DNA from: Citrobacter sp. JGM124
GTDB lineage: Bacteria > Pseudomonadota > Gammaproteobacteria > Enterobacterales > Enterobacteriaceae
Direction: 5' to 3'
NCBI RefSeq assembly: GCF_018257795.1
Contig: NZ_JAERJD010000006.1
Location: forward strand, 240,514 to 304,513
DNA: 64,000 nucleotides
Made by a program: the position numbers and the translations under genes. Positions 19,107 to 28,668 of this stretch are shown piece by piece; positions within the stretch are counted from its first letter, which is position 1; every line of letters starts with the position of its first letter. The notes beneath the pieces were generated by a model. It saw only the letters and a program-made list of their open reading frames with translations, did no database searches and was not told the origin of the DNA.

Positions 19107-19260
19107 AAATATCCTGAAATCAAGCTAAAGAAGAGTCATAAACCAGCGCTGGCAGGAATAACTACCCGGCTCAGAACTCGTTTACCTGGAAAAAAGTGGG
19201 AATAAGATAAGTTTTCTAGCGAGGGAAGTAAAATACCGTCTGCGCTTAATCAACAAAAAT

Positions 19261-19761
19261 TCAGTAGATATTCTGAATATCTTCCATAAAGAAGCCACGA
19301 TAAAGCAGAAAACGCTGTACTTTAATCCGTTTTTGCCACTCCTGGGGCAACGGTGCCCCGAACTTACGTTCTGCGGTCTCCAGGGCCAGATTACTCCAGT
19401 CAATTTCACAAGCACACATTGCGGCTTCCCGGTTTTCTCTGTCGATCCCTTTCTGTTGTAACGCCTGACGAATGGATTGCGGCCCATAACCCTTGCGGCT
19501 TCTACTGGCGATAAATCGCGTAGCAAATTGTCGATCATCCAGCCAGTTCTGCTGATAGCACCAGTCGATAACCTTTTCTATCTCTTCCTGTGAATATTCC
19601 GTTTTCTCTTGCTGCTGGCCAGAAGAGGTGAAACGCACGGGCATCGTGAGCTTACGTCTGAGCTCTTGCTCACTGTGATCACGCATGGCAAGAATACGCA
19701 CAGCACGGTCACATAAACGGGCGAAAACAGTACGGAGAGATGAGATGAGTGGTTCAGGCAT
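19261..19761 (-). CDS. recX: RecA regulatory protein RecX
   Basis: RecX binds RecA filaments and blocks their extension, restraining recombination and SOS. The 166-residue protein has three RecX-type three-helix repeats; typical segments are AVRILAMRDHSEQELRRKL (about residues 20-38), IDWCYQQNWLDDRQFATRFI and RKGYGPQSIRQALQQKGI. It lies 188 bases downstream of recA on the same strand, behind a hairpin that should lower but not abolish read-through, as described in E. coli. Confidence 0.95.
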   Translation of the reverse strand: MPEPLISSLRTVFARLCDRAVRILAMRDHSEQELRRKLTMPVRFTSSGQQQEKTEYSQEEIEKVIDWCYQQNWLDDRQFATRFIASRSRKGYGPQSIRQALQQKGIDRENREAAMCACEIDWSNLALETAERKFGAPLPQEWQKRIKVQRFLLYRGFFMEDIQNIY

Positions 19762-19910
19762 AATAGGATAAATCGCGATATGTAATGATTGCAGATAATA
19801 TCACAGGCTAAATAAGTCACGGCATTCCTGCCATAATTCAGGGAGGTAATTCTGCCTGAAATTTAGCCTGCACGATAAACCGTGGGTTTCATTGTCGTGC
19901 TCATACAACA

Positions 19911-19930
19911 AAGGGGCATAAATGCCCCTT
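19911..19930 (-). terminator. recA attenuator/terminator
   Basis: AAGGGGCAT (19911-19919) and ATGCCCCTT (19922-19930) form a tight hairpin just after the recA stop. Read leftward the tail is TTGTTGTATG, only partly T-rich, which fits a leaky terminator between recA and recX. Confidence 0.7.
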
Positions 19931-19949
19931 CATCAATGTTTAAAAGATC

Positions 19950-21062
<1,113 letters not shown>

Positions 21063-21088
21063 TCAATACGATATTGTTGGTTTAATTA

Positions 21089-21108
21089 TACTGTACAATC
21101 ATACAGTA
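21089..21108 (-). promoter_or_regulatory. LexA (SOS) box of recA
   Basis: The 20-mer at 21089-21108 contains CTGT-N8-ACAG (21091-21106) with TA flanks, a perfect match to the enterobacterial LexA consensus and very like the E. coli recA operator. It lies between pncC and recA, upstream of recA. Confidence 0.93.
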
Positions 21109-21114
21109 TCAAGC

Positions 21115-21609
21115 TTATTTTTTTAGAAAATCATTCCAGAGTGTTTGCAAAGCAAATTCCGTAGCCTGGCGACGAACCGCGTTACGGTCACCTGCAAACA
21201 AGGCTTTTTTGGCACTATGCTGACCTTGATTACTGGCAAACCCGAACCATACCGTACCCACAGGTTTCTCTGGGCTCCCGCCATCAGGCCCGGCAATACC
21301 ACTGACAGACACCGCATAGTCAGCTTCTGCCGCTTGTAATGCACCTGCGGACATTTCGCGTACGACGGGCTCGCTTACAGCGCCATGGGTTTCCAGCGTC
21401 TGGGGCATCACACCTATCAACTGCTGTTTTGCCTGATTGCTGTAGGTGACAAAACCACGTTCAAACCATGCAGAACTGCCCGCAACATCAGTAATGACTT
21501 TGGCTATCCAGCCCCCAGTACAAGACTCCGCCGTAGTGACTGTTGCCCCACGCTTTGCTAAAGCCTGCCCTACCTGCTTACTTAGCTCAAACAACTCGTT
21601 ATCTGTCAT
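21115..21609 (-). CDS. pncC: Nicotinamide-nucleotide amidase PncC (CinA C-terminal family)
   Basis: PncC (YgaD) deamidates NMN to nicotinate mononucleotide in the pyridine-nucleotide salvage cycle. The 164-residue protein starts MTDNELFELSKQVG. It contains the CinA amidase signature TTAESCTGGWIAK (about 25-37, with the catalytic Ser) and SGIAGPDGGSPEKPVGTVWFG. The ATG at 21609 has GGAGT upstream; a GTG further upstream (21630) lacks one. Its stop lies about 6 bases from the recA LexA box, so recA control elements abut its 3' end. The order mltB-pncC-recA is as in E. coli. Confidence 0.94.
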   Translation of the reverse strand: MTDNELFELSKQVGQALAKRGATVTTAESCTGGWIAKVITDVAGSSAWFERGFVTYSNQAKQQLIGVMPQTLETHGAVSEPVVREMSAGALQAAEADYAVSVSGIAGPDGGSPEKPVGTVWFGFASNQGQHSAKKALFAGDRNAVRRQATEFALQTLWNDFLKK

Positions 21610-21762
21610 GTTGACTCCAATTTTAGGCACATCAGCGACGGGCAGGATAGCATTTTACTTACCCCACTCAGGATTACATTCAGCTGTTCGATACGGATTC
21701 CAGAATCTCCAACAACAGAATGTGCGACTTAATAACATCTGCTCTATTGTCCCCTTTCTGAC

Positions 21763-22818
21763 TTATCTTGCCTGGGCAACCGCCTGCCCCAGCTGCCAGA
21801 CAGCCATCGCATAATGGGTACTATGGTTATAACGGGTAATCGTGTAGAAATTCGGTAAACCATACCAGTACTGGTAGCGATTCCCCATATCAAAACGCAG
21901 TAAACTGGCTTCTTTATGAGGACCTAAAGAACTTTGTGGGCTAAGGCCTGACTGCGCTAAAGCCGCCACGCTGTATTTGGTGTTAAAACCATTAGCCAGT
22001 CCTGGCACCTGTCCATTCGCCGGGACGGCGACTAATTCCTCTTTCTTCCAGCCATGAGATTTAAAATAGTTAGCCACGCTACCAATGGCATCTTCCGGAT
22101 CCCACAGATTTGCATGTCCATCATTATTAAAGTCAACCGCATACTCTTTGTAAGAGGAAGGCATAAATTGGCCGTATCCCATCGCCCCGGCAAAGGAACC
22201 TTTCAGTGATAAGGGGTCGATTTGCTCTTTCCGCGACATCACCAGGAAGGTTTCGAGCTCACCGGAAAAGTACGCCGCACGACGGGGATAAGCAAAGGAA
22301 AGTGTGGCCAGCGCGTCGATAATACGGGTTTTACCCATGACTCGCCCCCAACGGGTTTCTACGCCAATAATACCGACAATGATTTCCGGTGGTACACCGT
22401 AAATTCGGTGGGCACGATTGAGAGCCTCTTCGTACTGATTCCAGAATTTTACGCCATTCTGGATATTATCCGGGGTAATAAATTTGCCCCGATACCTTAA
22501 CCACGCCCCATTAGGCCCGGGAGCTGGCGCGGTGGTCGGTGCCTGCTGATCCATCAGGCGCAGTACATAATCAAGCTTTTTCGTCTGGGAAAGAATCTCG
22601 TGCAATTGTTGCCTGTCGAAGCCGTGTTCCTTGACCATTTTATTGATAAATTTTTCTGCCTCAGGATTATAAGCAAAATCACCTGTTGCCATAAAAACAT
22701 CATGCTCCGGTTGTAACAAAAAACCGCCAGTTTGTGGCGTCACTTCCGCCACAGGTTTGCTGCTGCAGGCAGATAGCATGGCGATAAGGGGAATGAAAGC
22801 CAGTGATGAGTAGCGCAT
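21763..22818 (-). CDS. mltB: Membrane-bound lytic murein transglycosylase B
   Basis: MltB (Slt35 family, GH103) cleaves peptidoglycan glycan strands to 1,6-anhydro products at the inner face of the outer membrane. The 351-residue protein has a lipoprotein signal peptide with lipobox LSAC (Cys18). The catalytic Glu is in GVETRWGRVMG (Glu154). The EF-hand-like loop DFNNDGHANLWD and GQFMPSSYKEYAVD are typical. In E. coli the next genes are srlAEB...; here the left syntenic block ends at this gene. Confidence 0.95.
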   Translation of the reverse strand: MRYSSLAFIPLIAMLSACSSKPVAEVTPQTGGFLLQPEHDVFMATGDFAYNPEAEKFINKMVKEHGFDRQQLHEILSQTKKLDYVLRLMDQQAPTTAPAPGPNGAWLRYRGKFITPDNIQNGVKFWNQYEEALNRAHRIYGVPPEIIVGIIGVETRWGRVMGKTRIIDALATLSFAYPRRAAYFSGELETFLVMSRKEQIDPLSLKGSFAGAMGYGQFMPSSYKEYAVDFNNDGHANLWDPEDAIGSVANYFKSHGWKKEELVAVPANGQVPGLANGFNTKYSVAALAQSGLSPQSSLGPHKEASLLRFDMGNRYQYWYGLPNFYTITRYNHSTHYAMAVWQLGQAVAQAR

Positions 22819-23108
22819 CTGATTAGGTATCCGTTTCGTGTTTCAGAAATGTCTCTATGGGAGTGTAATCTTAGCTGTTTGCCTGTTCCGTTTGTACCCT
22901 GATACCCCCGCTATTTTTCATGGTGAAGGCACATCATTCAGTTAATAGTCCCTGAGATACGTACTGACAAGACGTCACGGTCCGTTAACGTTTTTCCTGC
23001 CAGGGCATAAGGGGCATTCAAAACCCTTTCAGTAACCATTTATAAAACAGAGCACTTTATTATTTCTGTGCGTCCGTCGTTTACCTCTGAAGTGATCACA
23101 ATATATAT

Positions 23109-23121
23109 CTGAGCTGCTCAG
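23109..23121. promoter_or_regulatory. Palindrome CTGAGC-T-GCTCAG, possible GntR operator
   Basis: A perfect 13-base dyad centred at 23115. Its core GAGC-N-GCTC is the same as that of the larger dyad at 23213-23237, 110 bases downstream, which suggests that both bind the adjacent GntR-family regulator. Binding is inference. Confidence 0.5.
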
Positions 23122-23177
23122 TTCATGCGAATTATCGAATTAGATTGCCGATTTAATTATTAGATAACGCCACATTC

Positions 23178-23206
23178 TTGTTTAAGAATGGCCCCACTAG
23201 GATATT
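23178..23206 (+). promoter_or_regulatory. Promoter of the GntR operon
   Basis: TTGTTT (23178-23183) and GATATT (23201-23206) are 17 bases apart. Transcription should start near 23213, exactly where the 25-base palindrome begins, leaving a leader of about 41 bases before the GTG start at 23254. Confidence 0.6.
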
Positions 23207-23212
23207 CAAAAA

Positions 23213-23237
23213 ATGTCTGTGAGCAGCTCACAGACAT
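23213..23237. promoter_or_regulatory. 25-base perfect palindrome at the GntR operon start, probable operator
   Basis: Twelve bases (ATGTCTGTGAGC, 23213-23224) are perfectly mirrored (23226-23237) about a single central A at 23225. A one-base loop makes an RNA hairpin unlikely and a dimer-bound DNA operator likely. The position at +1 to +25 of the inferred promoter fits autorepression. Confidence 0.65.
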
Positions 23238-23253
23238 AATTAAAGAGGCTCCC

Positions 23254-23952
23254 GTGACTGATTACTCTTCATTAAATGACCAGGCTTATCACACGATTCG
23301 GCGTGATATTTTGACGTGCCGGCTGTTGCCAGGTTCACTGGTCACCGAGTCTGAACTCATGGCTCGTTATCAGTCAGGGAAAAGTACTATTCGTCTGGCA
23401 TTAATGCGCCTGATTCATGACAGACTGGTTATTTCCCGGCCGCGCAAGGGCTACCGAATTTCCCCCATAACGATTCAGGATGTGGAAGAAATTTTTACGC
23501 TACGAGCAGCACTCGAGCCTTTAGCCGCAAGACTTGCGGTGGGAAAGGTCAATATCGAACTCCTGAAAGAGCTCGAAGCACGCTGCCGGGATGAAGTGGT
23601 CGCCCCCCTCTCTACCCGTATTGATATTTTTATGAATGCAAATAAACGCTTCCATTTAACAATTGCTGAGGCAACCGGTAATGAACATTTAATTCGTACA
23701 TTATCAGGACTAATGGATGAAATGGCTCGGCTGGTCGCATTGGGCTTTAATGTTCAGCGAATAAAGCCTGAAATTAAACATGACCATAACGCCATGATTG
23801 ATGCTTTTATTGAAGGCGATACTAAGCGTGTGGAACTTATTGCCCGACGGCATATTGAAACTTTTCAGACCATGACTCTGGAAAAAATATACGCAACTTT
23901 AAGTCGTGAAGGCACATTATTGCCAGTGTTGCCGGGAGGAATATTCGAATGA
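23254..23952 (+). CDS. GntR-family (FadR/FCD subfamily) transcriptional regulator
   Basis: The protein has an N-terminal winged helix (about residues 5-75: LNDQAYHTIRRDIL, PGSLVTESELMARY, then ISRPRKGYRIS) and a C-terminal all-helical FCD effector domain (about 80-220, with RAALEPLAARLA, the conserved FHLTIAEATGNEHL and the metal/ligand-type His in HDHNAMIDAF and RRHIETF). I choose the GTG at 23254 (232 residues, preceded by AAAGAGG) over ATG 23188, because the longer form would begin inside the promoter and encode the operator palindrome. The stop overlaps the next ATG (ATGA). It probably controls the whole downstream operon in response to an acidic metabolite; the ligand is unknown. Confidence 0.85.
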   Translation: MTDYSSLNDQAYHTIRRDILTCRLLPGSLVTESELMARYQSGKSTIRLALMRLIHDRLVISRPRKGYRISPITIQDVEEIFTLRAALEPLAARLAVGKVNIELLKELEARCRDEVVAPLSTRIDIFMNANKRFHLTIAEATGNEHLIRTLSGLMDEMARLVALGFNVQRIKPEIKHDHNAMIDAFIEGDTKRVELIARRHIETFQTMTLEKIYATLSREGTLLPVLPGGIFE

Positions 23953-24683
23953 ATATTGCTATTGCATTAGATAATGTCAGTAAGTCTTTCGCCAACCAAC
24001 AAGTATTACGTGATATTTCACTGACCATTAATGATGGCGATATCGTCGCCCTGTTGGGGGCCTCTGGTGGGGGCAAGAGTACAATATTGAACCTGATATC
24101 AGGATTACTGCCAGTTGATAGTGGCCTGATTAAAATTCAGGGTATCCCCGCCAGTCAGTTTCAACACTGGCAACGCATTGCCTACCTGTTTCAAGAGGAT
24201 CGCCTGCTCCCCTGGCGTACCGTGGAACAGAATGTACATTTTGGTCTTGAAAACCTCGCGCTGAACAGCAAGGAACGCAATGAGAGGGTTGCAGATGCGC
24301 TGGCTCTGGTGGGGTTATCCCCTTTTTCTCACCACTGGCCACATCAGTTATCAGGGGGAATGCGCAGCCGTGTTGCCCTGGCTCGCAGTCTTGTAGTTCG
24401 GCCACAAATCTTACTGATGGATGAACCCTTTTCACGACTTGATCCACAAACTCGCAGCACGATGCATGATGAACTCCTGCGCATTCAGGCACTGACGAAT
24501 ATGACTATTGTGCTGGTAACCCATGATGTGGAAGAAGCCGTAATCCTCGCAAATAAAGTCGTGATCCTAAAACCCCACCCTGGTCGCATCCATCTCGAGA
24601 GTGAACTCATGCTGCCACGACCACGTATCCCTACGATACCTGAGGTGAATGAGCATATCCGCCTGTTGCGTCTGGAGATTTAG
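23949..24683 (+). CDS. ABC transporter ATP-binding protein (SsuB/TauB/nitrate type)
   Basis: This is the ATPase of an importer of the nitrate/sulfonate/taurine (NitT/TauT) class. The 244-residue protein has Walker [11 protein letters not shown] (about 36-45), Q-loop [16 protein letters not shown] (about 80-95; the LLPW motif is typical of this class), signature LSGGMRSR (about 136-143), Walker [13 protein letters not shown] and the switch His in VTHDVEEA. It overlaps gntR by 4 bases and precedes the permease, so the three transport genes are coexpressed with the regulator. The substrate is not readable from the ATPase. Confidence 0.92.
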   Translation: MNIAIALDNVSKSFANQQVLRDISLTINDGDIVALLGASGGGKSTILNLISGLLPVDSGLIKIQGIPASQFQHWQRIAYLFQEDRLLPWRTVEQNVHFGLENLALNSKERNERVADALALVGLSPFSHHWPHQLSGGMRSRVALARSLVVRPQILLMDEPFSRLDPQTRSTMHDELLRIQALTNMTIVLVTHDVEEAVILANKVVILKPHPGRIHLESELMLPRPRIPTIPEVNEHIRLLRLEI

Positions 24684-24684
24684 G

Positions 24685-25452
24685 ATGAAACACATTTCAC
24701 GCCCTATCAGTTTGATTCTACAAAGAATTACCCTATTGGTTATTTTTTTTGTGGCCTGGTGGCAAGCATCACAGCATTTACCTGCCTTTATATTGCCCGG
24801 CCCGGTCAGTACCTGGCAGGCACTGGTCGCCCTCTGGCAGGGGGGAAACTTATTGCACGACGTCGGCATCACCTTTAGCAGGGTACTGTCTGGTTTTGTG
24901 CTGGCTGCATTGGTGGGCACCCTGTCTGGCCTGATACTCGGCGCCAGTCAAACCATCGCCCGTTTCTGTGAACCCTTACTGGCGGTCTTCAACACCGTGT
25001 CATCCGCTATTTGGGCCATCTTTGCCATTATCTGGTTTGGTATCTCTGACGCTACTACCATTTTTGTGGTGTTCATGACCGCCATGCCACTGATTCTGAC
25101 TAACGTCTGGCAGGGGGCGCAGAATGTTGATGCCCAGTATGTTGAGCTAGCACGCAGTTTCCGTATGAGCCGCTGGCAAACGCTGCGCAAAATTTATCTC
25201 CCCACTATTCTTCCCTATTTTTTTTCCGGGGCTCGCCTGGCGTTTGGTTTTGGCTGGCGAGTCTCTCTGGTGGCAGAAACACTGGGATCATCCGACGGCA
25301 TTGGCTACCGCCTACGCCAGGCGGGAGACCTGGTACAAACCAGCCAAGTCTTTGCCTGGACACTGTTGCTGGTCTCACTGATGTTGCTGCTGGAAGGCTG
25401 TTTACTCAAGCCACTGGAACGCCATTTATTTCGCTGGAAAAAACGCTCTTAA
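24685..25452 (+). CDS. ABC transporter permease (SsuC/TauC type)
   Basis: A 255-residue inner-membrane permease with about six hydrophobic helices and the EAA loop ELARSFRMSRWQTLRKIYLPTILPYFFSG (about residues 150-178). It starts MKHISRPISL at an ATG one base after the ATPase stop, with GGAG upstream; an in-frame codon at 24649 inside the ATPase gene is rejected. It belongs to the NitT/TauT permease family (SsuC, TauC, ThiX-like). With the preceding ATPase and following binding protein it makes a complete importer. Confidence 0.92.
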   Translation: MKHISRPISLILQRITLLVIFFVAWWQASQHLPAFILPGPVSTWQALVALWQGGNLLHDVGITFSRVLSGFVLAALVGTLSGLILGASQTIARFCEPLLAVFNTVSSAIWAIFAIIWFGISDATTIFVVFMTAMPLILTNVWQGAQNVDAQYVELARSFRMSRWQTLRKIYLPTILPYFFSGARLAFGFGWRVSLVAETLGSSDGIGYRLRQAGDLVQTSQVFAWTLLLVSLMLLLEGCLLKPLERHLFRWKKRS

Positions 25453-25477
25453 CCTCCCATTGACCCAGGATAATCTC

Positions 25478-26455
25478 ATGAAAAAACGACTTGTTGTTTT
25501 AGCACTGCTGGCAGGTCTGTTGCCACAGCTCAGTATGGCACAGGATAAAGTACGTATTGGCTACTGGACCTCGGGCGTAAGCCTGGGTTACGGCGCTGTA
25601 CTCGAGAGCCAGGACTTTCTTAAAAAACGGGGCGTCGATGCGGAATTTGTTCACTTCCCAGACGTTAATGCTCCGCTAAAAGCCCTGGCGGCTGGCTCCA
25701 TTGATCTTGCTTTTGGTGCACCAGTGGCTGGCGTGTTCAGTATCGCCGCAGAAGGCGTTCCGGTAAAAATATTCTCAGCAACACAACCTGCTGATGTCTC
25801 TTTTGTGGTTCCTGAAGACTCCCCAATTACCACTCTGTCCCAGCTGAAAGGAAAAAAAGTGGGCATGTCCCCTGCCGGTTCCTCTGTTGCGGTCATTGGC
25901 ACCACTTTACTACAAGAAAATGCCGGTATTGCCCCGAATGAATTCTCATTGATCGGTGGTAATGAGTCACGACTGTCACAGTTCCTGGCACAAAAACAAG
26001 TGGATGCAGCAGCCTTACGCACACTGACGATTAAGCAGTTACCCGAGCTGAAACTGCGCATTATTGGTACTTATGCCGATGAGTGGAAAAAACTGACCCA
26101 CAGTGATGCCGTGCCCTATATCGGGGTCGGAACAGTGCGTAGTGAACTGGTTGATAAACATCCTGAAACCGTCGGCAAAGTGGTTGCCGCATTGGGGGAT
26201 ACCCTCGACTGGGGACGCGCCCACCCTGATCAAGTTGTCGATATCCTTAAAGCGAAAGCTAACCTCCCTGAAGATCAAGCCCGGGCCTATGTGGGCCTCT
26301 GGGACAAAATGAACCAAATGTCATTTGAACCTGCAGATATCGACTCCTTAAAGCGTGAACATGCCGTGCTATTAAGTAGCGGTACGATTAAAGGTGAATT
26401 AAACAACAACCTGTTCGATACCCGTCCCTGGATTGCCTCAAAAAACCTGAAATAA
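25478..26455 (+). CDS. ABC transporter periplasmic substrate-binding protein (SsuA/NMT1-like)
   Basis: A 325-residue binding protein with a Sec signal peptide (MKKRLVVLALLAGLLPQLSMAQ, no lipobox). The mature part begins DKVRIGYWTSG and shows the family's FPDVNAPLKALAAGSIDLAFG and LKGKKVGMSPAGSSVAVI segments, as in SsuA, TauA and NMT1-type proteins. These families bind alkanesulfonates, taurine, nitrate or pyrimidine precursors, and the ligand here cannot be predicted. The ATG at 25478 has AGGA upstream; the TTG at 25460 is rejected because it would precede a clean signal peptide. It connects to the catabolic genes with a gap of only 16 bases. Confidence 0.9.
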   Translation: MKKRLVVLALLAGLLPQLSMAQDKVRIGYWTSGVSLGYGAVLESQDFLKKRGVDAEFVHFPDVNAPLKALAAGSIDLAFGAPVAGVFSIAAEGVPVKIFSATQPADVSFVVPEDSPITTLSQLKGKKVGMSPAGSSVAVIGTTLLQENAGIAPNEFSLIGGNESRLSQFLAQKQVDAAALRTLTIKQLPELKLRIIGTYADEWKKLTHSDAVPYIGVGTVRSELVDKHPETVGKVVAALGDTLDWGRAHPDQVVDILKAKANLPEDQARAYVGLWDKMNQMSFEPADIDSLKREHAVLLSSGTIKGELNNNLFDTRPWIASKNLK

Positions 26456-26471
26456 CCTGGAGATATGAATA

Positions 26472-27476
26472 ATGAAAGCACTGGTGTTACCGCAACATGG
26501 TGGGCTTGAACAACTCATCCTTGATAACGAAAAAACCAAACCATCAGTACAACCGGGCCATGTTGTCATCCGTGTTGGTGCCTCTGCATTTAACTATCAC
26601 GATGTGTTCACCGTCCAGGGGATGCCCGGCATCACCATCCCTCTGCCAGTGGTTCCAGGGCTGGATCTCGCGGGTACGATTGAAAATATCGGGGAGGATG
26701 TCAGCGGCTGGAATGTGGGCGATCGTGTGCTGGTTAACCCACTGAAGCCTGGTGTCGGCCTGATGGGAGAAATGGCTGATGGTGGTATGGCAGAGTATGC
26801 CCTGGTGGATGCCCGCCAGCTTATTGCCCTACCCGATACGGTAACTCTGGAACAGGCTGCGGCACTGCCGGTGGCTTATGGCACTGCACACCGCATGCTG
26901 ATTACCCATAACACCATCAAGGCTGGAGATCGCGTGCTGATACTGGGGGCCAGTGGTGGGGTTGGCACCGCTTGTGTCGTCCTTGCCAAACACTTGGGCG
27001 CAGAAGTGATTGCCTGTGCTGGCAGTGATGAAAAAGCGGCCGCACTTCTGAAGCTAGGGGCGGACCATGTGGTCAACTACCGCGAGCAGGATTTTGCCCG
27101 CTGGGCTATCGGAAAATATGGTAAGCCACAACGCCGAACGTATGAAGGCGGTGTGGACGTGATTATCAACTTTACCGGCGGGGAGACTTGGCGTCCCTCA
27201 CTCAAATGTCTGAAGCGTGGCGGCACATTATTGGTCTGCGGTGCAACCGCAGGCTATGACCCCAAAGAAGATCTGCGTTATATCTGGAGCTTTGAACTGA
27301 ATATCAAAGGATCCAATAGTTTCTATGAGGACGATCTGACCGCCCTGATTGCCATGGTTGCTGAAGGACAAATTACCCCCCTGATTGACCGTGTACTCCC
27401 CCTTGAACAGGCTGTTGATGGTTTACGCCTGATTCAGGATCGAGAAGTGCTTGGCAAAGTCGTGGTCACCCCCTAA
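26472..27476 (+). CDS. Zinc-independent MDR oxidoreductase (quinone oxidoreductase-like)
   Basis: The 334-residue protein is a medium-chain dehydrogenase/reductase of the quinone oxidoreductase (QOR) or enoyl reductase branch. An N-terminal GroES-like domain (FNYHDVFTVQG, VPGLDLAGTI, GDRV) is followed by a Rossmann domain with LGASGGVGTACV (about residues 157-168). The zinc-binding Cys cluster of alcohol dehydrogenases is absent, so NADPH-dependent reduction of an activated double bond or quinone is more likely than alcohol oxidation. GGAGAT precedes the ATG. It is the first of five enzyme genes behind the importer; the natural substrate is unknown. Confidence 0.88.
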   Translation: MKALVLPQHGGLEQLILDNEKTKPSVQPGHVVIRVGASAFNYHDVFTVQGMPGITIPLPVVPGLDLAGTIENIGEDVSGWNVGDRVLVNPLKPGVGLMGEMADGGMAEYALVDARQLIALPDTVTLEQAAALPVAYGTAHRMLITHNTIKAGDRVLILGASGGVGTACVVLAKHLGAEVIACAGSDEKAAALLKLGADHVVNYREQDFARWAIGKYGKPQRRTYEGGVDVIINFTGGETWRPSLKCLKRGGTLLVCGATAGYDPKEDLRYIWSFELNIKGSNSFYEDDLTALIAMVAEGQITPLIDRVLPLEQAVDGLRLIQDREVLGKVVVTP

Positions 27477-27490
27477 TACAGGAGCAGAAT

Positions 27491-27901
27491 ATGAACGCCC
27501 AGGATATTGAACAAAAACTATTACAAGGCCCTTACCATCGTTGGTTAGGCCTGAAGGTTCAGCACGCCAGTGAGGGAGAGCTAACCTTAGTTGTTCCTTT
27601 TAGGGAGGAGTTTGTGGTCAATCCGGCTGGGGGCTACATTCATGGTGGGATTTTGGCAACACTGATAGACCTTGCGGCAGACTGGGCATTAGTGGCCTGG
27701 ACCGGCAAAGGTGTGCCCACACTCAACCTGCATGTCGACTATCATCGCCCGGCTCGCGGGGAGTTAACCATAAAAGCGAAGGTTATTAAGCGCGGCAAAC
27801 TGGCATCCAGTGCTGAAGCCTGGATCTATGACGGTGAAGATCGCTTAATTGCCAGTGGCCGTGGCCTGTACGCCACACCAGCAGATCAGGGGGCGGCATG
27901 A
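27491..27901 (+). CDS. PaaI-like hotdog-fold thioesterase
   Basis: A 136-residue single hotdog domain of the PaaI/acyl-CoA thioesterase family. The family motif NPAGGYIHGGILATLIDLAAD (about residues 37-57) includes the HGG loop and the catalytic-type Asp. Such enzymes hydrolyse aryl- or acyl-CoA esters, often to rescue CoA from dead-end intermediates in aromatic-acid catabolism. AGGAG precedes the ATG. The stop overlaps the next gene by 4 bases. Its pairing with an acyl-CoA ligase in the same operon suggests that it releases CoA from the pathway's own intermediate; this is inference. Confidence 0.88.
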   Translation: MNAQDIEQKLLQGPYHRWLGLKVQHASEGELTLVVPFREEFVVNPAGGYIHGGILATLIDLAADWALVAWTGKGVPTLNLHVDYHRPARGELTIKAKVIKRGKLASSAEAWIYDGEDRLIASGRGLYATPADQGAA

Positions 27902-28668
27902 TCCTCTCGTTGGATCATGTGGTTATCAACAGTCACTTTGCGCTGGATGACAGCGCAAATCTGTTCCGGACGCTCGGCTTTACCTTAACCCCTAAGGGAT
28001 ACCACAGCCTGGGTTCCGTTAACCATCTGATCATGTTTTCTGATCACTATCTGGAACTTATTGGTTTACCAGACCAGGGAGAGCCATTACGCCGAGAGTT
28101 ACTGGATAGCCCCCCCGGCATAGACGGGCTGGTGTTAGCCAGTAACCACCCTGAAGAGACTGAGCAAGCGCTTACCCTTGCCGGATTTAACCTGCAGCCC
28201 GTACAACATTTTTCACGTGAAGTGATCAGCGGCACGCAAAAAGGTGAGGCACGTTTCACGACCTTGCGCCTGGCGCCAGGGAGCTTCAGTGCTGGACGGA
28301 TCTATTTTTGCCAGCATCACACCCCCGAATGGGTGTGGCGGGATGAATGGTTGCAACCTGGTAGCATTCAAGCACTGACCATCGTTGCCCGTGACGTGGC
28401 GACAACCCAATCTGCCTATGCCCGTCTGGGGACGCTGGATTTACTGCATGTCATCAGCTATTCAGAGTGGCAAGACAAGTATGGCGCTTTACTGCCACTG
28501 GCAGATGATCGGGATAGCCGTTTCGCTTCGGTGACTGTTGCAGGTCGGGATGTTGTCCCCGTTATGGCGGCAGCAAACCGCCTTGGCTTGCCCCTGGACT
28601 ATAAAGCAGGAACGCTACGGGTTGCGATTCCTGCGCTTACACTGGTGCTGGAGTTTAATCATGTCTGA
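27898..28668 (+). CDS. Glyoxalase-like (VOC superfamily) protein
   Basis: The 256-residue protein resembles the glyoxalase-like family Glyoxalase_3. It opens LSLDHVVINSHFALDDSANLFRTLGF, with the metal-type His in the first strand, then NHLIMFSDHYLELIGLP. A second half repeats the fold less clearly. VOC proteins include lyases, isomerases, dioxygenases and binding proteins, so no reaction is assigned. It overlaps the thioesterase stop (ATGA) and its last 8 bases overlap the ligase start, indicating translational coupling. Confidence 0.8.
   Translation: MILSLDHVVINSHFALDDSANLFRTLGFTLTPKGYHSLGSVNHLIMFSDHYLELIGLPDQGEPLRRELLDSPPGIDGLVLASNHPEETEQALTLAGFNLQPVQHFSREVISGTQKGEARFTTLRLAPGSFSAGRIYFCQHHTPEWVWRDEWLQPGSIQALTIVARDVATTQSAYARLGTLDLLHVISYSEWQDKYGALLPLADDRDSRFASVTVAGRDVVPVMAAANRLGLPLDYKAGTLRVAIPALTLVLEFNHV

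Larger units (their letters stand above)
22819..23253. other. Divergent regulatory region mltB/gntR
   Basis: This gap of 435 bases separates divergent mltB and the GntR gene and marks the boundary between conserved and accessory DNA. It carries two related palindromes and a good rightward promoter (listed separately). No protein gene is supported: the frame extending upstream from the GntR gene to 23188 begins between the -35 and -10 elements. Confidence 0.7.

Noticed and set aside
23213..23237. 25-base palindrome considered as a transcription attenuator hairpin
   Set aside because: The central loop would be one base and no T-run follows, so a DNA operator is more likely.
25478..26455. Assignment of the binding protein to taurine, alkanesulfonate or thiamine-precursor uptake
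   Set aside because: The family is right, but there are no accompanying monooxygenase (ssuD/tauD) or thi genes, so naming a substrate would be a guess.
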